Assembly (NCBI RefSeq): GCF_001648475.1
Contig: NZ_LXSQ01000030.1
Span: 1 to 64,000 of the forward strand
DNA from: Eikenella halliae
Lineage (GTDB): Bacteria > Pseudomonadota > Gammaproteobacteria > Burkholderiales > Neisseriaceae
DNA length: 64,000 nt
Direction of reading: 5' to 3'
The translations under genes were made by a program, and so were the position numbers. The notes below the pieces were generated by a model that was given only the letters and a program-made list of their open reading frames with translations, had not been told where the DNA came from and made no database searches. Below are positions 36,455 to 44,968 of the stretch, one piece after another. Numbering within the stretch: the stretch's first letter is position 1; every line of letters begins with the position of its first letter.

Positions 36455-37462
36455 CTATTTGCCTGTAGGCTGTGATGCGGCGGCTGAAGCGGCTGAGGCC
36501 GCCGCCGGGGCGGAGGCAGGCGCGGATGCTGCGGGTTTGGCTGCGCCGTTCGGATGGGATTTGCCCCACACGTAAGCGGTTAGGATATGGATTTTGTTGT
36601 CGTCCAGGAAGCCTTCCCAGGCCGGCATTTGGCTGTGGCGGCCGTTGGTGATGGTTTCCACGATGGCCCTTTCGCTGCCGCCCCACAACCAGACTTTGTC
36701 GGTCAGGTTCGGGCCTGCGCCCTGTACGCCCTGGCCTTTGTCGCCGTGGCAGACGAAGCAGTTGGTGGGCGGGCCGTGGAAGATGGCGTCGCCGCGTTTG
36801 GCACGTTCTTCATCGTGCGGCGCACCGGAGAGGGAGAGTACGTAGTTGGCGGCATTTTTCACGCCTTCCTCACCCAAGGCCGGCCCCCACGGCGCCATGA
36901 TGCCGATGCGGCCTTTGGCGATGGTTTGCTTGATTTGCTCGGGCGAACCACCCCACAGCCAGTCGTCGTCGGTGAGGTTGGGGAAGCCGGTTTGGCCTTT
37001 GGCATCCGAGCCGTGGCATTGGATGCAGTAGGTGTCGAACAGGTTTTTGCCGAAACGCTGAGCCTGCGGGTCTGCCGCGACTTGTTCCACCGGCATATTG
37101 GCAAATTTGCCGTATACGGGCGCAAACTGGGCGTTGGCATCTTGCATTTCTTTTTCATATTGGTTGGTGCTGGTCCAACCTACTGCACCTTTGTAGTCGC
37201 CCAAGCCGGGATAGATATACAGATAGCCGATACAGAACAGCCAAATCAGGATATAGAGGTAAAACCACCAGCGCGGCAGGGGGTTGTTGTATTCCTCGAT
37301 GCCGTCCCAGTTGTGGCCTGTGGTTTTCACATCTTCGCCCTTGGGCGGCATTTTCACTTTGTTTTGCGATAAAACCAGCCACAGCAGCCCGATAAAGCTG
37401 AGTACGACGATGCCGGCGATATAGTAGTTCCAAAAATTGCTGGTAAAGTGGGATGTATTCAT
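36455..37462 (-). CDS. ccoP: cbb3-type cytochrome oxidase subunit III CcoP
   Basis: A 335-residue diheme cytochrome c anchored by N-terminal helices (WNYYIAGIVVLSFIGLLWLVL and WWFYLYILIWLFCIGYLYIY). Two heme-binding motifs, CIQCH and CFVCH, each with a downstream axial Met region (IMAPWGP, SQMPAWEG). It passes electrons to the CcoN/CcoO core. The C-terminus is an Ala/Ser/Pro-rich low-complexity tail. Overlaps ccoQ by four bases. Confidence 0.96.
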   Translation of the reverse strand: MNTSHFTSNFWNYYIAGIVVLSFIGLLWLVLSQNKVKMPPKGEDVKTTGHNWDGIEEYNNPLPRWWFYLYILIWLFCIGYLYIYPGLGDYKGAVGWTSTNQYEKEMQDANAQFAPVYGKFANMPVEQVAADPQAQRFGKNLFDTYCIQCHGSDAKGQTGFPNLTDDDWLWGGSPEQIKQTIAKGRIGIMAPWGPALGEEGVKNAANYVLSLSGAPHDEERAKRGDAIFHGPPTNCFVCHGDKGQGVQGAGPNLTDKVWLWGGSERAIVETITNGRHSQMPAWEGFLDDNKIHILTAYVWGKSHPNGAAKPAASAPASAPAAASAASAAASQPTGK

Positions 37463-37671
37463 TCTTGTGCTCCGTTGTCTGACTGACGGGAGGTTTCAAT
37501 TCGGCTGCCGGCCTCTTCTGATGGCACATTGTCATCATCGTTCACAATCCGCCACCCTTCATCTTGATAGTGTTCTTTGCCTTTGCGGCTAAATACAACC
37601 CATACGATGCCAAAAAACACTATGCCAACGAGGAAGGGCGAAATCTGAGACCAAATGATGGGCGCGCTCAT
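37459..37671 (-). CDS. ccoQ: cbb3-type cytochrome oxidase subunit CcoQ
   Basis: 70 residues from MSAPIIWSQISPFLVG (ATG 37671), chosen because codons further upstream in frame overlap ccoO in a different frame. A single membrane helix (FLVGIVFFGIVWVVFS) is followed by a charged tail (RKGKEHYQDEGWRIVNDD). CcoQ stabilises the complex. Gap to ccoO is 14 bases. Confidence 0.9.
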   Translation of the reverse strand: MSAPIIWSQISPFLVGIVFFGIVWVVFSRKGKEHYQDEGWRIVNDDDNVPSEEAGSRIETSRQSDNGAQE

Positions 37672-37685
37672 AAGACAGCCTGATA

Positions 37686-38312
37686 TTATTGTTGTTTTTG
37701 GATATTGTTGTTTTTCAGTGCCAAACCCAAGCCTTGCAGATAGGCGATAACCGCATCCATTTCGGATTTGCCTTCCACCTGTGCCGGAGCAGCGGCGATT
37801 TCTTCGTCGCTGTAGGGCACACCTACTTTGCGCAGGGCACGCATATGGCTGGCTACGGTTTCGCCGTCCACACGGTTGCGCGCCAACCACGGGAAGGCGG
37901 GCATATTGGAATCCAGCTGAACGGAGCGCGGATCCATCAAGTGGCGGCGGTGCCATTCGTCGGAATAGCGGCCGCCTACGCGCGCCAAATCAGGGCCGGT
38001 ACGTTTGGAACCCCACTGAAACGGGTGGTCATATACCGATTCGCCGGCCACGGAATAATGGCCGTAACGCTCGGTTTCAGCACGGAAGGGGCGAATCATT
38101 TGGGAGTGGCAGTTGTAGCAGCCTTCGCGAATATAAACGTCGCGGCCTGCCACCTGAAGCGCAGTGTAGGGCTTCACGCCCGGGATGGGCTGGGTTACGG
38201 CCGGGCTGAAAAACAGCGGCACCACCTCGACAATCAACCCGACACTAATCAGCAGAAAGGTAAAAACAATCAGGTAGCCTACTTTTTCTTCGGCAAGTTT
38301 TTGCAGTTGCAT
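37686..38312 (-). CDS. ccoO: cbb3-type cytochrome oxidase subunit II CcoO
   Basis: A 208-residue membrane-anchored monoheme cytochrome c with one N-terminal helix (VGYLIVFTFLLISVGLIVEV) and heme motif CYNCHSQMIRP. Axial Met probably in DSNMPAFPWL. Electron donor to the CcoN binuclear centre. A DUS near-match is read as VGYLIV. Start has a weak ribosome site. Confidence 0.96.
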   Translation of the reverse strand: MQLQKLAEEKVGYLIVFTFLLISVGLIVEVVPLFFSPAVTQPIPGVKPYTALQVAGRDVYIREGCYNCHSQMIRPFRAETERYGHYSVAGESVYDHPFQWGSKRTGPDLARVGGRYSDEWHRRHLMDPRSVQLDSNMPAFPWLARNRVDGETVASHMRALRKVGVPYSDEEIAAAPAQVEGKSEMDAVIAYLQGLGLALKNNNIQKQQ

Positions 38313-38348
38313 TTTGGTAGCCTGTTCTTTTTCTGTGGTTTCGTTGCT

Positions 38349-39791
38349 TTAATGCTGTTGATGCTGTGTGAGCGCGGGAATGACGGCATCTACCAGTTTA
38401 CCCGCCACTGCGGTACGGTAAACGTTATAAGCCATCAGTATCATGCCAGACAGATACAGCAAGCCGCCGGATAAGCGAATCAGATAAAAACGCATGCTTT
38501 CGCGAACTGTGGTAACGAAATCAGGATTGGTAAGCGTACCGTCTTCATTCAGCGCACCCCACATCAAACCCTGCATCACGCCGGCAATCCACATGGAGGC
38601 GATATACAGCACAATACCTACGGTGCCAATCCAGAAATGCGCTTCCACCAGTTTGGTGCTGTACATTTCCTTCTGGCCGAACAGGCGCGGAATCAGGTAG
38701 TAAATCGAGCCCATGGTAACGAAGCCCACCCAGCCCAAAGCACCGGCATGCACATGGCCGACCGTCCAATCGGTATAGTGGCTCAAGGCATTTACGGTTT
38801 TAATCGACATCATCGGGCCTTCGAAGGTAGACATACCATAGAAGGAGAGGGAAACCACGAGGAATTTCAAAATCGGATCAGTGCGCAGTTTGTCCCACGC
38901 GCCGGAAAGAGTCATGATGCCGTTGATCATGCCGCCCCAAGAAGGTACGAACAAAATCAGCGAAAGCACCATACCCAAAGACTGCGTCCAATCCGGCAGG
39001 GCGGTGTAGTGCAGGTGATGAGGGCCTGCCCACATATAGGTGAAAATTAGCGCCCAAAAGTGCACCACGGAGAGGCGGTAGGAGTACACAGGACGACCTG
39101 CCTGCTTGGGCACGAAGTAGTACATCATGCCGAGGAAGCCTGCGGTAAGGAAGAAACCCACGGCGTTGTGCCCGTACCACCATTGCACCATGGCATCGAT
39201 TGCGCCGCCGTAGATAGGATAGGAAGTCATGTCGAACAAACCGGCGGGAACAGCCAGATTGTTGACTACATGCAACAGCGCCACAGCCAGAATAAAGCCG
39301 CCGTAGAACCAGTTGGCCACATAAATATGCTGCACTTTGCGCTTGGCGATGGTGCCGAAAAACACAATGGCGTAAGCCACCCAAACTAGAGTAATCAGAA
39401 TATCGATCGGCCAGGCCAATTCGGCATATTCTTTGCCTTGCGTATAGCCCATTAACAGAGTAACCGCCGCCAGTACAATCACCAGCTGCCAGCCCCAAAA
39501 GGTAAAGGCCGGCAACCAACCACCATAAAGACGGGCATTACAAGTGCGCTGCACCACATAATAAGATGTGGCGATTAGGCCGCAGCCGCCGAATGCGAAA
39601 ATAATGGCATTGGTGTGTAGCGGGCGGATACGGCCGAAGTGAAACCACGGCCCCACTTCAGACAAATTCAGCTGCGGGAAATAGAGCTGCGCCGCAGCAA
39701 TTACGCCGACCAGCATCCCAACCACACCCCAAACCACCGTCATCACGGCAAACTGCCGCACTACCTTGTAGTTATAGGTTTGTGTTTCCAT
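38349..39791 (-). CDS. ccoN: cbb3-type cytochrome oxidase catalytic subunit CcoN
   Basis: A 480-residue, twelve-helix heme-copper oxidase subunit that reduces oxygen to water at high affinity, used under low oxygen. Heme/copper ligand regions include FHFGRIRPLHTNAIIFAFGG, WWYGHNAVGFFLTAGFLG, GPHHLHYTALPDW and VGHVHAGALGWVG. First gene of ccoNOQP; no DUS inside. Upstream the gene has CGGAGGTTTTT-like ribosome region (GGAGGT). No clear FNR box was seen. Confidence 0.97.
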   Translation of the reverse strand: METQTYNYKVVRQFAVMTVVWGVVGMLVGVIAAAQLYFPQLNLSEVGPWFHFGRIRPLHTNAIIFAFGGCGLIATSYYVVQRTCNARLYGGWLPAFTFWGWQLVIVLAAVTLLMGYTQGKEYAELAWPIDILITLVWVAYAIVFFGTIAKRKVQHIYVANWFYGGFILAVALLHVVNNLAVPAGLFDMTSYPIYGGAIDAMVQWWYGHNAVGFFLTAGFLGMMYYFVPKQAGRPVYSYRLSVVHFWALIFTYMWAGPHHLHYTALPDWTQSLGMVLSLILFVPSWGGMINGIMTLSGAWDKLRTDPILKFLVVSLSFYGMSTFEGPMMSIKTVNALSHYTDWTVGHVHAGALGWVGFVTMGSIYYLIPRLFGQKEMYSTKLVEAHFWIGTVGIVLYIASMWIAGVMQGLMWGALNEDGTLTNPDFVTTVRESMRFYLIRLSGGLLYLSGMILMAYNVYRTAVAGKLVDAVIPALTQHQQH

Positions 39792-40054
39792 GAAAAACCT
39801 CCATTAAAGATGGCTGTATTCTTTTTCAACACCGGTTCAGCCAAACCCATGCAGCTGGCACATCCGATTTTCTTATATTTATCTAGAAAGAAACCACCGC
39901 GAGCCACAACAGCAATAGACTGCGCGCAGTTTAAGCGGTATATTTTAAAGCAAAATACACACAATAACCACAAAAACAAACATATCTTTTCATCTGCCGC
40001 AAAATAGGCTACCTGAAAAAGCCATATCCCTTTCAATCGAAACAAAATAAACAG

Positions 40055-41794
40055 ATGCCTCACTACACCATTACCTCCCTGCCCGAACAACATCTCTTCC
40101 GCGTTGGCCTGCGCTTCAGCCACCACGGCAACCAACCTGTCCGCCTCAGCCTGCCCAACTGGGTGCCCGGCAGCTATATGATCCGCGAGTTTGCCCGGCA
40201 CATCATCCGCATCGAAGCCAGCTGCAACGGCCAAGCCGCCGGTTTGCAAGCCGTGAGCAAAAACATCTGGCAGGCCGAAGAAAACACACCCGGCGACTGG
40301 CTCATCGAATACGACGTTTATGCCTTCGACCTTTCCGTGCGCGGCTGCTATTTAGACAGCGAACGCGCCTTCTTCGACGGCGCCGCCCTGTTTTTTCAGG
40401 TAGCCTCACACAGCGAAGAGCCGCACCAAGTCGAACTCCGTTTCCCCGTCCAATGGCAAACCGCCACCGCCCTGCCCAAACTGGATAAGCACCTCTACCA
40501 GGCAGACAACTACCGCCACCTCATCGACTGCCCGCTGGAAGCCGGCATCCTTGAAATTCTCGAATTCTCCGCCGAAGGCATTCCGCACCGCATCGTCCTC
40601 AGCGGCCACTATCCCGGGTTCGACCGCCAACGCCTGCTGGCCGACACCCAAGCCGTCTGTACCGCCCAACTCCAATTCTTCCCCAGCCCCGCCCCCTTTG
40701 CGCACTACACCTTCCTGCTGCACCTGGGCGACCACGTCTACGGCGGCCTCGAGCACACATCATCCACCGCCCTGCTCGCCGACCGCAGCTGGCTACCTGA
40801 AAACAACCTTGCCGAAACCTCCGACAACTACACCCAGCTGCTCGGCCTGATTTCCCACGAATACTTCCACGCCTGGAACGTCAAATCCATCAAACCCGCC
40901 GCCCTCGCCCAATCCGACCTCAACCAAGAGGCCTACACCGAGCTTTTATGGGCATTCGAAGGCATCACCTCCTATTACGACGACCTATTCCTCGTACGCA
41001 ACGGCCGCATCAGCCCTACCGCCTATCTCGAAATATTGGCCAAAACCATCACCCGAGTGCACCGCAACCCCGGCCATCGCCGGCAAACCCTAGCCCAATC
41101 CAGCTTCCACGCCTGGGACAAATACTACAAACAAAACGAAAATAGCCCCAACGCCATCACCAGCTACTACCAGCAAGGCGCCCTCGCCGCCCTCTGCCTC
41201 GACCTATACATCCGCCAACAAAGCCGGCACAGCCTCGACAGCATCATGCAAGCCCTCTATCAAGACTGGCTGACCAGAAAACAACCGCTGCATGAAACCG
41301 AATGGGAAGCGCTTGCCCAAGCCATCACCGGCCTCGACTTGCGCAGCCTGTTCAACCAACTCATCCGCAGCACCCGGCCACTGCCGCTCGAAACCGCCCT
41401 TGCCCACGCCGGCCTCCGCCTGCACTGGCTGCCCCTGCCGCCCTCGCACAACGGCGGCTGCGGCCCGTTGCCGGCTGTTCCGCCCGCCAACGACTTCGGC
41501 GCCCGCTTCCAGCAAAACGGCAGCGACATCACCCTCAGCCACGTACTCAACGGCGGCAGCGCCGAACAAGCCGGCCTCGCCCCCGGCGACCTCATCGTCG
41601 CCATCAACGGCTATGCCGCCAACAACTTCGCCACCCAATGGCAGCAACAAAAAACCGGCAGCCAAACCGAGCTGCACTACTTCCGGCACGGCGTATTGCA
41701 CCACACTAACGCCACCGTACAGCCCGCCGAAGCCAATACCGCCTGGCTGACCATCGAAAATCCGGCTGCATTACAAGCCTGGCTGAAAATATAG
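40055..41794 (+). CDS. M61-family peptidase with PDZ domain
   Basis: A 579-residue protein of the glycyl aminopeptidase M61 family. The N-terminal beta domain (1-170) is followed by a gluzincin-like catalytic domain with zinc motif HEYFHAWN near residue 269 and the downstream Glu in ELLWAFEGITSYYDD, and a C-terminal PDZ domain (about 495-560, GGSAEQAGLAPGDLIVAING). No signal peptide, so cytoplasmic. Two DUS inside (FFQVASH, WLPENN). Substrate unknown. Confidence 0.93.
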   Translation: MPHYTITSLPEQHLFRVGLRFSHHGNQPVRLSLPNWVPGSYMIREFARHIIRIEASCNGQAAGLQAVSKNIWQAEENTPGDWLIEYDVYAFDLSVRGCYLDSERAFFDGAALFFQVASHSEEPHQVELRFPVQWQTATALPKLDKHLYQADNYRHLIDCPLEAGILEILEFSAEGIPHRIVLSGHYPGFDRQRLLADTQAVCTAQLQFFPSPAPFAHYTFLLHLGDHVYGGLEHTSSTALLADRSWLPENNLAETSDNYTQLLGLISHEYFHAWNVKSIKPAALAQSDLNQEAYTELLWAFEGITSYYDDLFLVRNGRISPTAYLEILAKTITRVHRNPGHRRQTLAQSSFHAWDKYYKQNENSPNAITSYYQQGALAALCLDLYIRQQSRHSLDSIMQALYQDWLTRKQPLHETEWEALAQAITGLDLRSLFNQLIRSTRPLPLETALAHAGLRLHWLPLPPSHNGGCGPLPAVPPANDFGARFQQNGSDITLSHVLNGGSAEQAGLAPGDLIVAINGYAANNFATQWQQQKTGSQTELHYFRHGVLHHTNATVQPAEANTAWLTIENPAALQAWLKI

Positions 41795-41989
41795 AACATA
41801 GCCATTTTTCAGGTAGCCTGTGTGCTATAGAAGCTCACAACGCAACCCACCGTGGATAGGCATAATGCGCAGATTGCCACACAATCTGCCGCCCTGCTCT
41901 ACAGATTTTGCCATATACCCCAGCATTCGCTTGATTTCTAAAAAGTAATTAGCGATAATCCGCAGCTTAGTAACTCAGAGGTAAACCCA

Positions 41990-42292
41990 ATGACACTCAC
42001 CAAAGCAGAATTAGCCGATATTCTGGTAGAAAAAGTCGGCAATATCAGCAAGAACGATGCAAAAGAAATCGTTGAACTGTTCTTCGAAGAAATCCGCGCC
42101 ACTTTAGAACGTGGCGAAGAGATCAAAATTTCTGGCTTCGGCAACTTCCAACTGCGTGACAAACCGCAGCGCCCCGGCCGCAACCCCAAAACCGGCAAAG
42201 AAGTACCGATTACCGCCCGTCGGGTGGTAACCTTCCACGCCAGCCAAAAACTTAAAGGCATGGTGGAACACCACTATGGCAAACAAAACTGA
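41990..42292 (+). CDS. ihfA: Integration host factor subunit alpha
   Basis: A 100-residue DNA-bending protein that pairs with IhfB. Typical sequence TLTKAELADILVEKVG and the DNA-contacting arm RPGRNPKTGKEVPITARRVV with the conserved GRNPKTG. In Neisseria ihfA commonly precedes a MerR-like gene, as here, with a 17-base overlap. Promoters and IHF sites elsewhere are not obvious; the short CREE copies in this window lack the internal IHF-site segment of long CREE. Confidence 0.96.
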   Translation: MTLTKAELADILVEKVGNISKNDAKEIVELFFEEIRATLERGEEIKISGFGNFQLRDKPQRPGRNPKTGKEVPITARRVVTFHASQKLKGMVEHHYGKQN

Positions 42293-42620
42293 ACGCGCCC
42301 TGCCGCCCATTCCGGTTAAACGCTATTTCAGCCTGGAAGAATTGTGCTATCTGGCCGACATCCAGCCCGAACAATTCTTCCAATGGCAGCAAGATAACGG
42401 CATAGTAATCGGCCACGGCGGCAACCAATATACCCGGCAAGATGTGGTGAAAATCCGCAAACTAAGCGGCAGCTTCCCCACCTTTATCGACCGCTTCAAT
42501 CTAAACGGACACGACAGCCTAAACCGCCCCGCGGCCAATGCTGAAGAAGTTCGGCAGGATTTGCAGGCAGTTTTAGAAAAAATCGAAGCAGTCCTTGCCA
42601 AGCCGCAAAAAACAGCTTAG
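42276..42620 (+). CDS. MerR-like DNA-binding protein
   Basis: A 114-residue protein overlapping ihfA by 17 bases. The N-terminal half has a winged-helix MerR-like region (RYFSLEELCYLADIQPEQFF, then YTRQDVVKIRKL) and the C-terminal half a helix. It lacks the cysteine/effector features of metal-sensing MerR proteins. Probably a small regulator co-expressed with ihfA. Target unknown. tRNA-Pro follows 19 bases after the stop. Confidence 0.88.
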   Translation: MANKTERALPPIPVKRYFSLEELCYLADIQPEQFFQWQQDNGIVIGHGGNQYTRQDVVKIRKLSGSFPTFIDRFNLNGHDSLNRPAANAEEVRQDLQAVLEKIEAVLAKPQKTA

Positions 42621-42639
42621 AATTGCTTTTTTCAGAAGT

Positions 42640-42716
42640 CGGAGTGTGGCGCAGTCTGGTAGCGCACTTGCATGGGGTGCAAGGGGTCGAAGGTTCGAAT
42701 CCTTTCACTCCGACCA
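42640..42716 (+). tRNA. tRNA-Pro (anticodon GGG)
   Basis: A 77-base cloverleaf with encoded CCA. Acceptor CGGAGTG pairs with CACTCCG; the anticodon stem CTTGC/GCAAG encloses loop ATGGGGT, giving anticodon GGG; T arm AAGG-TTCGAAT-CCTT. It reads CCC/CCU. Confidence 0.96.
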
Positions 42717-42724
42717 AAAATACA

Positions 42725-42754
42725 AAGGCTTAACCAAAATGGTTAAGCCTTTTC
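42725..42754 (+). terminator. Intrinsic terminator after tRNA-Pro
   Basis: AAGGCTTAACC pairs with GGTTAAGCCTT around AAAAT, followed by T residues. Confidence 0.8.
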
Positions 42755-42817
42755 TTGTTGGCTCTTCATACAATATTGCCCACCTTGCTTACAATCCCTA
42801 CTTAATATCCAAGTTTA

Positions 42818-42923
42818 TATAGTGAATTAAATTTAAATCAGGACAAGGCGGCGAGCCGCAGACAGTACAGATAGTACAGCAAGGCGAGCCAACGCTGTAC
42901 TGGTTTAAATTTAATTCACTATA
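42818..42923 (+). repeat. Correia-type element (CREE), 106 bp
   Basis: TATAGTGAATTAAATTTAAA and the AAATTTAATTCACTATA end, with the GACAGTACAGATAGTACAGC core. Confidence 0.93.
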
Positions 42924-42933
42924 AACCTACTAA

Positions 42934-43125
42934 AGGCTACCTGAAAACGAACGCAGTGAGTTTCGCTAAAACGAACACTATGGGTTTGCTAAAACATAAG
43001 CCTCAAGCAAACTAAAACGAGTTTCAGCATAACTGGAGCTGAGTTTCTACGAAGTTAAAATCAGGTTTCCCAAAACAGGCGAATTCCTGTAAAAGTAAAA
43101 TGGGCAAAACAAGTCTCGCTAAAAC
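42934..43125 (+). repeat. DUS-anchored degenerate tandem repeat array B
   Basis: Begins with a DUS (42934-42947). Units end in TAAA: ACGAACGCAGTGAGTTTCGC-TAAA, ACGAACACTATGGGTTTGC-TAAA and ACATAAGCCTCAAGCAAAC-TAAA (23-24 bases), then decaying ones such as CGAAGTTAAA and CTCGCTAAA. 537 bases between tRNA-Pro and fpr hold this array, a CREE and terminators, and no gene. The same units recur inverted at 44161-44276. Confidence 0.8.
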
Positions 43126-43200
43126 TCTCAACTCTTCCCTCAGTATCTGATAAAAATTGGATACTTTAGCCGATATCCAGCTATGTAGCGACTCCACTAA

Positions 43201-43231
43201 AAAGGCTACCTGAAATCTTCAGGTAGCCTTT
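43201..43231 (-). terminator. DUS-pair terminator of the second fpr
   Basis: AAAGGCTACCTGAA and complement with a 3-base loop, about 22 bases past the gene stop on the minus strand. Confidence 0.7.
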
Positions 43232-43253
43232 TCCGCATTCACATATTCCGACC

Positions 43254-44030
43254 TTATTGGTCCACAAACGCACGTTCAATCAGATAATCGCCGCGCTGCC
43301 CCATTTTGGGCGACACAGTGAGGCCGAAGCCGTTGAGCACATCACTGGTATCTTTGAGCATGGCCGGGCTGCCGCACAGCATGGCACGGTCGTCCTGCGG
43401 ATTAATCGGCGGCAGACCGATGTCTTCGAACAATTTGCCGCTGCGCATCAAATCAGTGAGGCGGCCTTGGTGTTGGAATTCCTCTCGGGAAACAATGGGG
43501 TAGTAAATCAGTTTCTCCCGAACCATTTCGCCTAGGTATTCGTGATTGGGCAGCTCTTGGGTGAAACGGTCGTAGTAGGCGAGGTCTTTTTTGTAGCGCA
43601 CGCCGTGTACGAGGATTACTTTCTCAAACTGCTCATACATGTCCGGGTCTTTGGTAATGCTCAAGAATGGGGCGATGCCGGTGCCGGTGGAGAGTAGGTA
43701 GAGGTGTTTGCCGGGGTTTAAATCGCCGCAAATCAGGGTACCGGTGGGCTTTTTGCTGATGAGCACTTCGTCGCCGACTTTGAGGTGCTGCAGGCGGCTG
43801 GTGAGCGGGCCATCGGGCACTTTGATGCTGAAAAATTCGAGATGCTCTTCCCAGTTGGCGGAAGCCACGCTGTAGGCGCGCATCAAGGGTTTGCCGTCCA
43901 CCAGCAGGCCGACCATGACGAATTGGCCGTTTTCAAAACGCAGGCTGTCGTCGCGGGTGCAGGTGAAGGTGAAGTAGGCATCGGTCCAGTGGTGTACGGA
44001 CAGAACTTTTTGTGTGTTGAAGGCTGCCAT
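43254..44030 (-). CDS. fpr: Ferredoxin--NADP reductase, copy 2
   Basis: A 258-residue FAD enzyme; start MAAFNTQKVLSVHHW (ATG 44030) fits the family better than an ATG ten codons upstream. Motifs: FAD-binding RAYSVASANWEE, NADP-binding LSTGTGIAPFLSIT, and RAMLCGSPAMLKDT. It ends GDYLIERAFVDQ, like the Azotobacter-type reductases; copy 1 at 21053-21829 ends differently. Flanked by inverted DUS-anchored repeat arrays B and C. Confidence 0.94.
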   Translation of the reverse strand: MAAFNTQKVLSVHHWTDAYFTFTCTRDDSLRFENGQFVMVGLLVDGKPLMRAYSVASANWEEHLEFFSIKVPDGPLTSRLQHLKVGDEVLISKKPTGTLICGDLNPGKHLYLLSTGTGIAPFLSITKDPDMYEQFEKVILVHGVRYKKDLAYYDRFTQELPNHEYLGEMVREKLIYYPIVSREEFQHQGRLTDLMRSGKLFEDIGLPPINPQDDRAMLCGSPAMLKDTSDVLNGFGLTVSPKMGQRGDYLIERAFVDQ

Positions 44031-44160
44031 ATTGTCTTTCTGAATGAAGTGAATCCGCACGGCGGCGGAAAAATTTGCGAATTATAGCATTGTGTTGGCA
44101 GGGATAGGGATTTCGCAAACGATTTTGATTAAGCAGCAGCCTGGTTTTGCCCAAGCGCAT

Positions 44161-44276
44161 TAGCTCGTTTTAGCTTCGTTGCAGCTTACATTTTAATGAA
44201 ACTCACGGCTTCGTTTTAGCGAAACGCACTGCGTTCCGTTTTGGCGAAACTCACTACGTTCGTTTTCAGGTAGCCT
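44161..44276 (-). repeat. DUS-anchored degenerate tandem repeat array C
   Basis: Minus strand: a DUS, then units CGAACGTAGTGAGTTTCGCC, CGGAACGCAGTGCGTTTCGC, CGAAGCCGTGAGTTTCATT and TGTAAGCTGCAACGAAGC, each followed by (T/A)AAAA (23-25 bases per unit). First 40 or so bases are nearly identical to array B in the opposite orientation. Located between the fpr and nuclease genes; no gene in the gap. Confidence 0.8.
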
Positions 44277-44277
44277 T

Positions 44278-44823
44278 TCAAGGCCGGTGCTGCTGCGGCT
44301 GCCGGTGGCGGAACTGCCAAGGTGCCTGCGGAGAAGCTTGCCGCCACAGGCCGAGCCGCTGGCTTTTGGCTTGCGCTTCAGCTTCGGTATAGGCGGCATA
44401 TTCGGCCGCACTCTGCCATTCGCGGGCGTAGCGGCGGTAGTGCCAGGCACAACCTTCGGCTACCTGCTGCTGGTTGATGTCATGGCCGCTCCGGCGGATT
44501 TGTGCCACTTTGCGGCCGTTGCGGTCGGTATCCATAATTGCAGCCTGCACTTGCCGATGCAGCACTTGTTCGGCCAAACGGTCGCGACAAGCTTTGCCCT
44601 GGGCTTGCTCCAATTCCGGCGCATCGATGCCGGCAAGGCGGATTTTATGCCTCTGGCCGAAGCTATCTTGCAAATGCAGCGTATCGCCGTCCCACACGCG
44701 CACCACTTCGCCGCTGATGATGTTGCCTCGGGCGGGCTCGGCACTGGCAGGCAAGGTGGAGCAGGCGGCCAAAAATAAGGCGCAACCGGCAATGCTATTT
44801 CGGACAAGGTTTACTACACTCAT
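44278..44823 (-). CDS. Thermonuclease-family (SNase-like) lipoprotein
   Basis: 181 residues from MSVVNLVRNSIAGC (ATG 44823). A lipoprotein signal (lipobox LAAC) precedes an SNase OB-fold domain: VVRVWDGDTLHL, IRLAGIDAPELEQ, TDRNGRKVAQI, matching the conserved Arg/Glu/Arg regions. A membrane-tethered calcium-dependent nuclease is inferred; it could process extracellular DNA, which fits naturally competent bacteria. Array C and a DUS sit at its 3' end. Confidence 0.86.
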   Translation of the reverse strand: MSVVNLVRNSIAGCALFLAACSTLPASAEPARGNIISGEVVRVWDGDTLHLQDSFGQRHKIRLAGIDAPELEQAQGKACRDRLAEQVLHRQVQAAIMDTDRNGRKVAQIRRSGHDINQQQVAEGCAWHYRRYAREWQSAAEYAAYTEAEAQAKSQRLGLWRQASPQAPWQFRHRQPQQHRP

Positions 44824-44968
44824 TTCGACAAAACCTACCATATTCGTTTTCAGGTAGCCTTTGTATAGAGAATAATCTTAATAAATCAATATTATTACTC
44901 ATAACACAGGCTACCTGAAAGCAGACAAACGGCTTCAAAAAAGAAATCCCGCCTCGTTTCAAACCGAA

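Noticed and set aside
37672..37956. Extended frame upstream of ccoQ
   Set aside because: Its Arg/Pro-rich translation is the out-of-frame reading of ccoO.
42934..43125. CRISPR-like appearance of the short repeated units
   Set aside because: Units are degenerate, directly adjoining and of 23-25 bases with no unique spacers; no cas genes nearby.
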